From contig CAWFXE010000002.1 in NCBI GenBank assembly GCA_963819715.1, forward strand, positions 496,001-560,000: DNA of 64,000 nt. Direction: 5' to 3'. This DNA comes from DASUPK01 sp963819715. Lineage in GTDB: Bacteria > Actinomycetota > Thermoleophilia > Solirubrobacterales > 70-9. Below, one piece after another: positions 7,871-15,902 of the stretch (position 1 is its first letter; each line of letters begins with the position of its first letter). The notes beneath the pieces were generated by a model. That model saw nothing but the letters and a program-made list of their open reading frames with translations. It was not told the origin of the DNA and ran no database searches. The position numbers were made by a program, and so were the translations under genes.

Positions 7871-8875
7871 TCAGCTCTCCTTGTCGAGCTCGATCAGAGC
7901 CATCGCTGCCGCCCCGATCATTCCCGCTTCTGGCCCCAATTCGGCAAGGTGAACCGGCGCCTTGTTCATCGGCGGCAGCGCCCGCGCCCTCAGCTCCTCG
8001 CGCGCGGGGTCGAGCATCAGGTCCCCGACGACCGAGACACCGCCGCCGATCACGAAGAGGTCGGGGTCGAAGATGTTGGCGAGGCTCGCCAGCGCGACCC
8101 CGAGATGCCTGCCCGCCTCGGCCACGACCTCCCTGGCGAGCGGATCGCCCTCTATTGCCAGCTCGGTGACGGTCTTGCCGACGATCGGGCCCTTCTCCAG
8201 GGCCTTCCCGAGCGCCGAGTCCGGCTCGCGCTCCGCCGCCTTCTTACCCTCCCGCGCGATCGCCGTCCCGGAGGCGAGCGTCTCGACGCAGCCGCGGTTG
8301 GGACAGTTGCCCTGGCAGGGAGGGCCGTCCTCCTGAACCACGACGTGGCCCAGCTCGGCACCCGCTCCTATCGATCCGCGATAGATCTCGCCGTCGAGGA
8401 TCAGGCCGCCGCCGATCCCGGTCCCGATGGTCAGCATCACCATGTTGCGCGCCCCGCGGCCCACCCCGAAGAGGAACTCGGCGAGCGCGGCGACGTTCGC
8501 GTCGTTGTCGATGTAGACGGGGAGCCCGAGCTTCTCCCGCATCAGGTCCCGGAGGGGGACATCCGAGATCTCGAGGTTGACGGCCTGGATCGCGACGCCG
8601 CGATCGTGATCGATGGTGGCCGGGATGCCCAGCCCGGCGCAGAGGACATCCGGACGGGCGTCCCTGGCCTCGACCAGCTCGCGGCCGAGGTCCTCGACGA
8701 GCTTCTCCTCACTCAGGCCGATCGAGGATTCCTTTCCCTCGTAGTGGACGTGCTGCTCGGAATCGACCACCCCCACGGCCATCTTCGTCCCGCCCAGGTC
8801 GACGCCGATCGTCTCGCGTGGGGTCAAGAGGAGGTAAAGGGAGGAGTCAAAGGAGGAGGGGTCTGGCATCGGCAT
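7871..8875 (-). CDS. ROK family sugar kinase (glucokinase-like)
   Basis: ROK fold: phosphate-1 motif IGVDLGGTKMAVG, substrate/catalytic segment VYIDNDANVAAL, GTGIGGGLILDG, and the zinc cluster CQGNCPNRGCVE after an ELGH motif. It is probably an ATP-dependent glucokinase; specificity is unproven. The start is uncertain: ATGs at 8875 and 8869, a TTG at 8827 (closest to the conserved core) and an ATG at 8896 that would overlap the divergent gene. None has a good ribosome-binding site. Confidence 0.85.
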   Translation of the reverse strand: MPMPDPSSFDSSLYLLLTPRETIGVDLGGTKMAVGVVDSEQHVHYEGKESSIGLSEEKLVEDLGRELVEARDARPDVLCAGLGIPATIDHDRGVAIQAVNLEISDVPLRDLMREKLGLPVYIDNDANVAALAEFLFGVGRGARNMVMLTIGTGIGGGLILDGEIYRGSIGAGAELGHVVVQEDGPPCQGNCPNRGCVETLASGTAIAREGKKAAEREPDSALGKALEKGPIVGKTVTELAIEGDPLAREVVAEAGRHLGVALASLANIFDPDLFVIGGGVSVVGDLMLDPAREELRARALPPMNKAPVHLAELGPEAGMIGAAAMALIELDKES

Positions 8876-8894
8876 GCGTAAGTATTGATATCCC

Positions 8895-9078
8895 ATGTCT
8901 CCGCAGGGAGATGACCGGCCGCCCAAGCGGCCCGAGGGCTCCAAGGGCAGCGGGAAGCCCGACGAGCCCAAGAAGCCTGGTGCCTCCGGGGGTAAAGGCA
9001 AACCCGAAAAGGGCAAGAAGCCGGAGTACACGGTCTATGGCCGGAGCGGCCGCGGCGGCCGCGGCGGCCAGAAGCGCG
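8895..9078 (+). other. Out-of-frame N-terminal segment of the LytR-CpsA-Psr protein
   Basis: From the ATG at 8895 this frame reads a Pro/Lys/Gly-rich sequence ending in KPEYTVYGRSGRGG. About 100 bp later, in the frame of the LCP gene, the similar GGKPPYTVYRSRPSLRDRL appears. The two belong together as a repeated cytoplasmic N-terminal segment, but a shift in the GC-rich tract 9045-9090 separates them. The GGAGG-rich purine tract at 8829-8860 lies upstream but too far from this ATG to be its ribosome-binding site. Confidence 0.6.
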
Positions 9079-9181
9079 GCGCGCAAAGCGAAAGAAGCCG
9101 GCGGCGAGCAAGGGCGGCAAGCCGCCGTACACGGTCTATCGATCCCGCCCGAGCCTGCGGGACCGGCTCCGCAAGCCGAGC

Positions 9182-10282
9182 ATGGAGAGCATCCGCCGCG
9201 ACTCCGGCGGCGGTGGTGGTGTTCGAGGCTTCTTCGGCCGGCTCACCGGGGGCAAGCGCCCCTGGCTCCGCTGGATCCTGATCGCGGCCGTCGGCTGGCT
9301 GCTGCTGAGCTTCATCACCTTCGCGATCTCGGCTCAGATCCAGAAGGGCAAGCTGCCGCAGTCGGCCAAGGACGCGCTCAAGGGCGGCCCGGCCGTCCTC
9401 GCCGGGCAGAACATCCTCATCCTCGGTGGCGACCGGCGCGGCAAGACGCAGCACAACGCCAACGGCGCCGAGGGCGAGGGGCCGCCCCGCGCCGACACGA
9501 TCATGGTCCTGCACGCTTCGTTGACCTCCTTCCGCAAGCTCTCGATCCCCCGCGACAGCTTCGCGGCCATTCCCAATTGCGGCTCGCAGAAGATCAACGC
9601 GTCGCTCGCCTGCAACACGCGGAGCACCAACGGCAACCCGGCGGAGACCATCAAGACCGTCGAGGACTTCCTCGGCATCGACATCAACCACATCGTCATC
9701 GTCGACTTCGACGGCTTCGCGGACTTCATCAACACGCTGGGCGGCGTCGTGATCACGGTCCCGACGAACCCCAACAAGAAGCACGGCCCCGTCGTCTGCG
9801 GGGACGTCGACGGAGGGAAGTCCCAGGGCGGAGTGACGATCCGATTCAAGCCAGGCGAGCACCACCTGGAGGGAGACACGGCCCTGGCCTACGCGCGCCT
9901 GCGACACAACACGTGCGATGCATCCGAGGACGATCGCGACCGCGCGGCTCGCCAGCAGCAGGTTCTGGACGCGATCAAAGGACGCCTTACCAGCGTCACC
10001 CGCTTCCCATACAACTTCATCAAGGGCCCATGGATCGGATGGAACGCTCCCAAGGCCTTCATCAGCGACATGGGCGGCTTTACGCTCCCCCAAGTCGCGA
10101 TCGCGGCCATCCTCGGCGGCAACGGCGATACGAACGTGCTCGGCGGAACCGGAGTCAAGAGCGACGCCACCGACGGGCCGGGTGGCAGCCTGGCCTATCC
10201 CGACAGCGCCTGCATCGACGCGGTCAAGAAGCTGATCGGCGGCGATCCGCCGCACGATCCCGCCTGCACCCCGTCGTTCTAA
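9182..10282 (+). CDS. LytR-CpsA-Psr (LCP) family protein
   Basis: 366 residues from the first in-frame ATG: short basic N terminus, one membrane segment (about 29-50) and an extracytoplasmic LCP domain. Family signatures are NILILGGDRR, RADTIMVLH, KLSIPRDSF, INHIVIVDFDGFADFINTLGG and LAYARLRH..DDRDRAARQQQVL. LCP proteins transfer undecaprenyl-linked glycopolymers to peptidoglycan. The frame is open upstream, reading KPPYTVYRSRPSLRDRL before this ATG, so the true start is probably the out-of-frame 8895. The stop overlaps the convergent fmdB-like gene by 4 bp. Confidence 0.9.
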   Translation: MESIRRDSGGGGGVRGFFGRLTGGKRPWLRWILIAAVGWLLLSFITFAISAQIQKGKLPQSAKDALKGGPAVLAGQNILILGGDRRGKTQHNANGAEGEGPPRADTIMVLHASLTSFRKLSIPRDSFAAIPNCGSQKINASLACNTRSTNGNPAETIKTVEDFLGIDINHIVIVDFDGFADFINTLGGVVITVPTNPNKKHGPVVCGDVDGGKSQGGVTIRFKPGEHHLEGDTALAYARLRHNTCDASEDDRDRAARQQQVLDAIKGRLTSVTRFPYNFIKGPWIGWNAPKAFISDMGGFTLPQVAIAAILGGNGDTNVLGGTGVKSDATDGPGGSLAYPDSACIDAVKKLIGGDPPHDPACTPSF

Positions 10283-10575
10283 TCCGAACTGGAGCCGGTC
10301 GTCGCCTTGTCCGAGCCGGCGGACTCTGACTTCTTTGAGCTGGTCTCAGAGCTCGAATCGCTCGAGGACGAGGAATCCCCGTCCTTCGCAGCCTTCGACT
10401 TGCTCTTGTAGTCGGTGGTGTAGAAGCCCGATCCCTTGAAGTGCACCGCGACCGGGTGGAAGACCCGCTCGACGGGCGCGCCGCATTCCTCGCAGGTCTC
10501 GACGGGATCGTCGGACATGCTCTGGATCACCTCGAAAGTGTGCCCATTGGTGCAGCGGTATTCGTAGATCGGCAT
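10279..10575 (-). CDS. FmdB-family zinc ribbon protein
   Basis: 98 residues starting MPIYEYRCTNGHTFEVIQS, the hallmark of the FmdB/CxxC_CxxC_SSSS family. The second knuckle is CEECGAPVERVFHPVAVHFKGSGFYTTDY. The tail is a low-complexity Ser/Lys/Glu stretch. It is probably a small zinc-binding regulator of unknown target. In-frame codons continue to 10800, but the family start is unambiguous. Confidence 0.9.
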   Translation of the reverse strand: MPIYEYRCTNGHTFEVIQSMSDDPVETCEECGAPVERVFHPVAVHFKGSGFYTTDYKSKSKAAKDGDSSSSSDSSSETSSKKSESAGSDKATTGSSSD

Positions 10576-10634
10576 CGGAGGCAAGAGGGTAGTGGGCGGC
10601 GCCGCCTGGCACGGCAGCGGAAGCCTTCGCCGCC

Positions 10635-11588
10635 CTAGCGGCCCCTGCCCCGCTCGCAGCCCGACACCCGGTCCGATCGCTGTCTGCGCGGGCAGCGATC
10701 TCGGCCCGGCCCGCCCTTGAGCAGGTCGGCGCCCGGCCCGCCCTTGAGCAGGTCGGCGCCCACCCCGCCACGGAGGACGTCGGCTCCCCTGCCTCCGCAA
10801 ATCAGGTCATCGCCACCCTTGCCTATCAGCGTGTCCTTCCCGCCCAAGCCGGCGATCACGTCGGGCCCGGCGGTTCCGACCAGCCTGTCGGCACGTTCGG
10901 TGCCGACGATTGTGGCGTCCGTGCCGGCGCAGATCGCACCGACTCCGGACTGGCCCAGCACGGGAGGCGCGCCGAGCGCGCTCGTCGTGTATCTCGCATC
11001 CAATTGGAGGTCGGCCGCGGCCGTGAGGTTGTGGGCGATCGCCCCGCCGTCGGACCACGAGTCGAAGTCATAGGTCTGGCCGCCCATGCTCGCCTGGGCC
11101 GGAGCGATCACCGAGTGGGCGGAACCCTCGATCACCATTTCGGTGAACGGAGTGACCGCGATGTCCTGGTCAATCCCGATCTGGACGCCCTCCGGGGTGG
11201 AATCGAGAGTGAGCTGAACGGTCCGCGGGTCGATCGTCACCGAGTCCGTGTCGCTCAGCCCGCCACCATCGGTCACCGTCAACGTGATCGTGACGGACGA
11301 CGGGTAGTCGTGATCGGGCCCGGGGAACGACCCGCCGGTGACTCCGGTGAACGACTGGTACGGGTGCGTATGGCAGTTGCTGGGGCAGTGGTTGATCGTG
11401 GCGCTCCAGCCGTACGCCGATGCCGGCAGCGTCTCCTGGGCGTCCGAGGCGCTTCCGGAGAAGTCGATCTCCTCTCCCACGGCCCAGTTGAAGGTGGCCG
11501 CCGGGGCATCGATTTGGGCCGTCGGTGGCGTATTGCCGGCCTGAATCTGGACCGAATCGGTGTCCGAAGATCCATCGGGATCGTTCAA
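10635..11588 (-). CDS. 5'-truncated surface protein with PKD-like and RTX repeats
   Basis: 317 residues with no signal peptide, opening in the middle of a PKD-type repeat (DPDGSSDTDSVQIQ). A second PKD-like unit follows, then a beta domain, then hemolysin-type Ca-binding nonapeptides (GGKDTLIGKGGDD, GGRGADVLRGG, GADLLKGGPG twice) and a basic C terminus. The only start is a TTG at 11588, 12 bp from the divergent glyS ATG, with an in-frame TGA just upstream. It looks like the 3' part of a larger secreted protein whose front end has been lost, or an assembly join. Expression is doubtful. Confidence 0.65.
   Translation of the reverse strand: MNDPDGSSDTDSVQIQAGNTPPTAQIDAPAATFNWAVGEEIDFSGSASDAQETLPASAYGWSATINHCPSNCHTHPYQSFTGVTGGSFPGPDHDYPSSVTITLTVTDGGGLSDTDSVTIDPRTVQLTLDSTPEGVQIGIDQDIAVTPFTEMVIEGSAHSVIAPAQASMGGQTYDFDSWSDGGAIAHNLTAAADLQLDARYTTSALGAPPVLGQSGVGAICAGTDATIVGTERADRLVGTAGPDVIAGLGGKDTLIGKGGDDLICGGRGADVLRGGVGADLLKGGPGADLLKGGPGRDRCPRRQRSDRVSGCERGRGR
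10704..10761. repeat. 27-bp tandem duplication inside the RTX region
   Basis: Two identical 27-bp units (10704-10730 and 10731-10757) plus the first four bases of a third. They encode consecutive Ca-binding nonapeptides reading LLKGGPGAD and LLKGGPGRD. Confidence 0.85.
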
Positions 11589-11599
11589 CTTAGACGCTC

Positions 11600-12985
11600 A
11601 TGGCTGACCTGCGGCTCGAAGACATCGTCGCCCTCTGCAAGCGGCGGGGCTTCATCTTCCCGGCGTCGGAGATCTACGGCGGCTTCGCCAACACCTACGA
11701 CTACGGGCACTACGGCGTCCTGCTGAAGAACAACGTCAAGGGCGAGTGGTGGCGCGCCATGATCCAGCAGCGCGACGACATCGTCGCGCTGGACTCGGCG
11801 ATCATCCAGAACCCGAAGGTCTGGGAGGCATCGGGCCACCTTGCGGGATTCACCGACCCCCTCGTGCAATGCCTTGGGAAGTGCAAGAAGCGCTGGCGTG
11901 AGGATCACCTCCGCGAGGAGCAGCTCGGCGCCGAGGACGCCGAGGGCGAGATCCGCTGCCCGGAGTGCGGCGGCGAGCTCTCCGAGCCTCGCCAGTTCAA
12001 CCTGATGTTCGAGACCTACGTCGGCCCGATACACGACGACGATGACAAGGCTTACCTGCGCCCCGAGACCGCGCAGGGCATCTTCATCAACTTCAAGAAC
12101 GTCACGCAATTCGCCCGGAGGAAGCCCCCGTTCGGGATCGCCCAGATCGGTAAATCCTTCCGGAACGAGATCACCCCCGGCAACTTCATCTTCCGCACGC
12201 TGGAGTTCGAGCAGATGGAGATGGAGTTCTTCGTCCCACCGGCCGAGGCAAGCCAATGGCACGAGACCTGGATGCAGGAGCGGATGCGCTGGTACACGGA
12301 TCTCGGCATCCGGCCATCACATCTTCAACTACGGGCTCACGGGCAGGATGAGCTTTCGCATTACTCGAGCGCCACCTCCGACATCGAGTACCTCTTCCCG
12401 ATGGGCTGGTCCGAGCTCGAGGGGATCGCCAACCGTGGCGACTTCGACCTCACGCAGCACGCGAAGTTCTCCGGCGAGAAGCTCGAGTACGTCGACTCCG
12501 GGAGCGGCGACCGCTTCGTTCCGCACGTGATCGAGCCGGCGGCCGGCGTCGACCGGGCGATGCTCTCCTTCATGGTCGACGCCTACGACGTCGAGGAGGT
12601 CGAGGGCCGCGAGCGGACGGTGCTGCGCCTCCACCCCAAGCTCGCTCCCGTCAAGGTGGCGGTCCTGCCGCTGGTCAACAAGGACGGCCAGCCGGAGAAG
12701 GCCCGCGAGATCTACGAGCAGCTGCGGGAGCGACTGTCTGCCGAGTTCGACACGGGCGGCTCGATCGGGAAGCGCTACCGCCGCCAGGACGAGATCGGCA
12801 CTCCCTGGGGAGTGACCGTCGACCACCAGACGATGGAGGACGGCACCGTCACTCTGCGCGACCGTGACTCACTCGACCAGTCGCGGATCGCGATCTCGGA
12901 GCTTGCCGAGGAGCTCACCCGCCGCCTGGGCGAGCCCTGGACGTCGCCGAAGCTCGGTGGCGGTGAGGCGGAGGCGGAGGCCTGA
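11600..12985 (+). CDS. glyS: Glycyl-tRNA synthetase, homodimeric type
   Basis: 461 residues. Class II signatures: FANTYDYGHYGVLLKNN, RPETAQGIFINFKN, GIAQIGKSFRNEI, FRTLEFEQMEMEFF, GWSELEGIANRGDFDL and VIEPAAGVDRA; the anticodon-binding domain follows from about residue 345. Cys pairs at QCLGKCKK and RCPECGG probably bind zinc. The start is only 12 bp from the truncated PKD/RTX gene, with no recognisable Shine-Dalgarno. The stop shares a base with the next ATG (TGATG). Confidence 0.95.
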   Translation: MADLRLEDIVALCKRRGFIFPASEIYGGFANTYDYGHYGVLLKNNVKGEWWRAMIQQRDDIVALDSAIIQNPKVWEASGHLAGFTDPLVQCLGKCKKRWREDHLREEQLGAEDAEGEIRCPECGGELSEPRQFNLMFETYVGPIHDDDDKAYLRPETAQGIFINFKNVTQFARRKPPFGIAQIGKSFRNEITPGNFIFRTLEFEQMEMEFFVPPAEASQWHETWMQERMRWYTDLGIRPSHLQLRAHGQDELSHYSSATSDIEYLFPMGWSELEGIANRGDFDLTQHAKFSGEKLEYVDSGSGDRFVPHVIEPAAGVDRAMLSFMVDAYDVEEVEGRERTVLRLHPKLAPVKVAVLPLVNKDGQPEKAREIYEQLRERLSAEFDTGGSIGKRYRRQDEIGTPWGVTVDHQTMEDGTVTLRDRDSLDQSRIAISELAEELTRRLGEPWTSPKLGGGEAEAEA

Positions 12986-13650
12986 TGAAGGTCAGGGCAG
13001 GACTGGCGGGGTTGGCGATCGCGGTGGCGTGCGGATCGCTCTCGGCGAGCGCCGGCGCAGTCGTGTTCAGCCATCAAGGCGTGGTCTCCGCGCAACCCGG
13101 CTTCGCCGCCAGTCCGTATCCGGCGACCATTTCGGTATCGGGGCTGAGCGGTCCGATCACCGATCTCAACGTGGACGTCGGCCTCATGTACGCGCCCGAG
13201 GGCGACGGGGTCGCGATGCTGCTCCAGGCACCGGGTGGCCGGTCGCTCGTGCTGCTCGACGGTGGGCCGAGCGAGATCATCTTCTCCGGCATTGTCTTCG
13301 ATGATTCGGCGCCGAGTCAGGTTCCGCTCGACGCGGACCTGGCCTCGACCGGTCTCGGCGAGTTCCAATTCAAGCCAACCGACTACTACGCCGACGACGA
13401 TTTCCCGGCGCCAGGTCCCGGGACCGACTACGGAAACCCGGGACCGGACCTGGGCGGCAGCGCAACTCTCGCGTCCGTCTTCAACGGCACCGATCCGAAC
13501 GGGACCTGGAAGCTGTTCCTCTTCAACTTCGGCAGCACGAACGAAGCCACGATCTCGGGAAACGTGGAGCTCGAGCTGAGCGGTTTCGAGGACTTTGCGG
13601 TGGGCAAGCCGATCGTCGCCAGGAACCTCAAGCGGGCGACGATCCGGTGA
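12985..13650 (+). CDS. Secreted P-domain-like protein, N-terminal part (frameshifted gene)
   Basis: 221 residues: signal peptide (about 1-25) and a beta-sandwich resembling the proprotein-convertase P domain (TDLNVDVGLMYAPEGDGVAMLLQAPGG, then VFNGTDPNGTWKLFLFNFGS). The reading ends at a TGA inside CGGTGA just after IVARNLKRATIR. The next ORF begins on the overlapping GTGA and continues the same kind of sequence, so this is probably one gene (12985-13961) broken by loss of a G. The ATG overlaps the glyS stop by one base. Confidence 0.75.
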   Translation: MKVRAGLAGLAIAVACGSLSASAGAVVFSHQGVVSAQPGFAASPYPATISVSGLSGPITDLNVDVGLMYAPEGDGVAMLLQAPGGRSLVLLDGGPSEIIFSGIVFDDSAPSQVPLDADLASTGLGEFQFKPTDYYADDDFPAPGPGTDYGNPGPDLGGSATLASVFNGTDPNGTWKLFLFNFGSTNEATISGNVELELSGFEDFAVGKPIVARNLKRATIR

Positions 13651-13961
13651 CGTTCAAGGGACCGGGGCGCGCGCTGGTGGATGACGCAACGCATCCGTTC
13701 TATCGCGCCGCAAAGAGGAAGCACAAGCCCCGGCTGAAGCCGCCGGGAACGCTGATCACTCCGGAGGCGAACTTCTTCATCAACGCGGCGGGCACCTACG
13801 ACCTTCCGGTCTTCCCGAGCAGCAAGGCAAAGCGGATCCTCGCGCGGAGGGGTCGAGTCACCCTTCCCGTGCGGGTCACGTTCGGGACGATCCGCCCCAA
13901 CCAGCAGACGTCAAAGACCCTCAAGGTCACCCTCCGAAAGCCGGCGGCAAGACGACGCTGA
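13647..13961 (+). CDS. C-terminal part of the frameshifted P-domain-like protein
   Basis: 104 residues starting at a GTG that overlaps the preceding TGA. There is no signal peptide. It reads as a beta strand-rich cell-surface tail ending LRKPAARRR. Adding one G at 13645-13647 would join VARNLKRATIR directly to VTFKGPGRALV. Translational re-initiation at GTGA is the alternative, but a separate cytoplasmic protein makes little sense. Confidence 0.55.
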   Translation: MTFKGPGRALVDDATHPFYRAAKRKHKPRLKPPGTLITPEANFFINAAGTYDLPVFPSSKAKRILARRGRVTLPVRVTFGTIRPNQQTSKTLKVTLRKPAARRR

Positions 13962-14047
13962 TCGCCGCCGCGGTTTCGCGAGCCCGGAGCGTCGGGTAAT
14001 CGGCGTCCCAGCGCAACTCGCGACGGACGAGTGCGTTCCGATATTTG

Positions 14048-15853
14048 ATGGCAGGCTCGATCCAAGGCAGAGGCGCCCGGCGGGCGGGCAGAGGCGCGGC
14101 GGCACTGGCGCTGCTGATCGCGGTTGGCGTCCTCCTCGCCGTCGAGCTGGCCGGCCCCAGCGCCAGCGCCCAGTCGAGTGGCAAGCCGAACGTGATCATG
14201 CTGCTGACCGACGATCAGACCCTGGACGAGATGAGCGGCATGCCCGCGACCTCCGGGCTGATCGGCGGTCAGGGAACGACGTTCAGCCGGGCCTACATCT
14301 CGTATCCGCTCTGCTGCCCGTCCCGAGCGGCGATCCTCACCGGCCAGTACATGCACGACAATGGCGTGCGCGGCAATAGCCCACCCGAGGGCGGCTGGCA
14401 GCGGTTCCACGACGAGGGTCTCGAGCAGCGCGACCTGCCGACCTGGCTGCACGACGCGGGCTACTACAACGTCCAGATCGGCAAGTACCTGAACGGCTAC
14501 GGCGGGGCGCCCCCGCCGATCCCGCCCGATTGGAACGAGTGGTACGGGAAACTCTCCGAGTACGACGCCTCCCAGCCCGGCGGCGAGCTCTACTTCCACT
14601 ACCGGTTGCGAGAGAAGGCGCCGGCCTCGGGAGGAGTTCCCTGCCCGAGCGGCGATCCGACGTCGCCCGGCCAGCCCTTCACCTGCTTCTACGGCGACGA
14701 CCCCTCCGACTACCAGACGGACGTCTTCCGCCAGATGGCGGTCAACGCCATCCACCGGCTGAGCGGGTCGCAGACGCCGTTCTTCCTCAACGTCGACTTC
14801 AACGCCCCGCACTCCCCCTACACCCCGGCGCCGCGCGACCTCGGGAGCCTCGCAGGCCTCCCGCTTGCTCCGGAGCCCGGGACGAACGAGCGCAATATGT
14901 CCGACAAGCCGTTCTTCCTTCGCCGGCTGCCGCGGCTCGGCTACGGCAAGCTCGCCCAGATCTATCAGCGGCGAATCAACCGGCTGGAGACGCTCCGCAG
15001 CGCCGATGATGCCGTCGCGGCCATCGTGAACGCGCTCGCCAGCGAGGGCCAGCTCGGCAACACCTACATCATGTTTGCCTCCGACAACGGCTACTTCAGC
15101 GGGGAGCACCGCATACGCCAGGGCAAGTACCTGCCGCACGAGCCATCGAGCCATGTCCCGCTGATGATCCGTGGCCCCGGGATCCCGGCGGGCGGTACCA
15201 GCGAAGAGCTGGTCTCCAACGTCGACATCGCCTCGACCATCGCTCAGGTTGCCGGCGCCTCGCCGCAGATCCCGCAGGACGGCCGCTCACTGCTCCCCTT
15301 CGCGGAACGGCCCACGCTGCGAACAACCCGCCCGATCCTGCTCGAGGGCGACACGGGCGCCAATATCGATGACGAAGGGCCCGATGGACCGACCGCGCAG
15401 AACCGGGCCGCGGCTCGCGCCTTCAAGAAGAGGCAGAAGCGGGAGCGGAAGCAGCTGCGGCGCCGCTGCCGCAAGCTCAAGCGCAAGAGCCCTCGACGCG
15501 CCCTCCTCTGCCAGCGCCGGGGCGTCCGCAACATCGAGCAGGAGCCGGTCGACACGTCCTACAAGCTGTACGCCCCGGCCTACCGTGGTCTCCGAACCGA
15601 TCGCTACGCCCTCTTCCTCTACTCGACCGGCGAGGTCGAGCTCTATGACATGTGGCGCGACCCGCTCCAGCTCAAGTCCGTGGCGAAGGTGCCGCGCTAC
15701 CGGGCGGTCCGCAAGGGTCTGCTTGCGGATCTCGATCGCTACGCCTCCTGCTCGGGCGCCTCGTGCAGCTCGGCGATGGGCCCGGATCCGCGACCCGAGA
15801 AGAGGCACAAGAGGCACAAGAAGCAAAAGAGCTCGAAGCGCCGGCACCGATAG
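14048..15853 (+). CDS. Secreted type I sulfatase
   Basis: 601 residues. Signal/anchor about 15-42, then the alkaline-phosphatase-superfamily core: PNVIMLLTDDQ with paired Asp ligands, and the sulfatase signature C-C-P-S-R at 89-93, whose Cys89 would be oxidised to formylglycine. Later metal and active-site segments are NVDFNAPHSPY and FASDNGYFSGEH. Unusual is an Arg/Lys-rich insert of about 45 residues around 456-500 and a polybasic C terminus rich in KRHK. I prefer the ATG at 14048 to the TTG at 14045. Substrate unknown. Confidence 0.88.
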   Translation: MAGSIQGRGARRAGRGAAALALLIAVGVLLAVELAGPSASAQSSGKPNVIMLLTDDQTLDEMSGMPATSGLIGGQGTTFSRAYISYPLCCPSRAAILTGQYMHDNGVRGNSPPEGGWQRFHDEGLEQRDLPTWLHDAGYYNVQIGKYLNGYGGAPPPIPPDWNEWYGKLSEYDASQPGGELYFHYRLREKAPASGGVPCPSGDPTSPGQPFTCFYGDDPSDYQTDVFRQMAVNAIHRLSGSQTPFFLNVDFNAPHSPYTPAPRDLGSLAGLPLAPEPGTNERNMSDKPFFLRRLPRLGYGKLAQIYQRRINRLETLRSADDAVAAIVNALASEGQLGNTYIMFASDNGYFSGEHRIRQGKYLPHEPSSHVPLMIRGPGIPAGGTSEELVSNVDIASTIAQVAGASPQIPQDGRSLLPFAERPTLRTTRPILLEGDTGANIDDEGPDGPTAQNRAAARAFKKRQKRERKQLRRRCRKLKRKSPRRALLCQRRGVRNIEQEPVDTSYKLYAPAYRGLRTDRYALFLYSTGEVELYDMWRDPLQLKSVAKVPRYRAVRKGLLADLDRYASCSGASCSSAMGPDPRPEKRHKRHKKQKSSKRRHR

Positions 15854-15902
15854 AGGCGCGGGCGCGGACTTGGGTCCGCGGCCTCCGGTAGAAGGCAAGG
15901 CT

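Noticed and set aside
8829..8860. Three GGAGG-like motifs in a purine tract as a ribosome-binding array
   Set aside because: They are 35 or more nt from the ATG at 8895 and only precede a five-codon frame; on the opposite strand they are codons of the ROK kinase N terminus.
13796..15154. 452-codon minus-strand frame opposite the sulfatase
   Set aside because: Antisense shadow; the sulfatase active-site motif proves the plus-strand gene.
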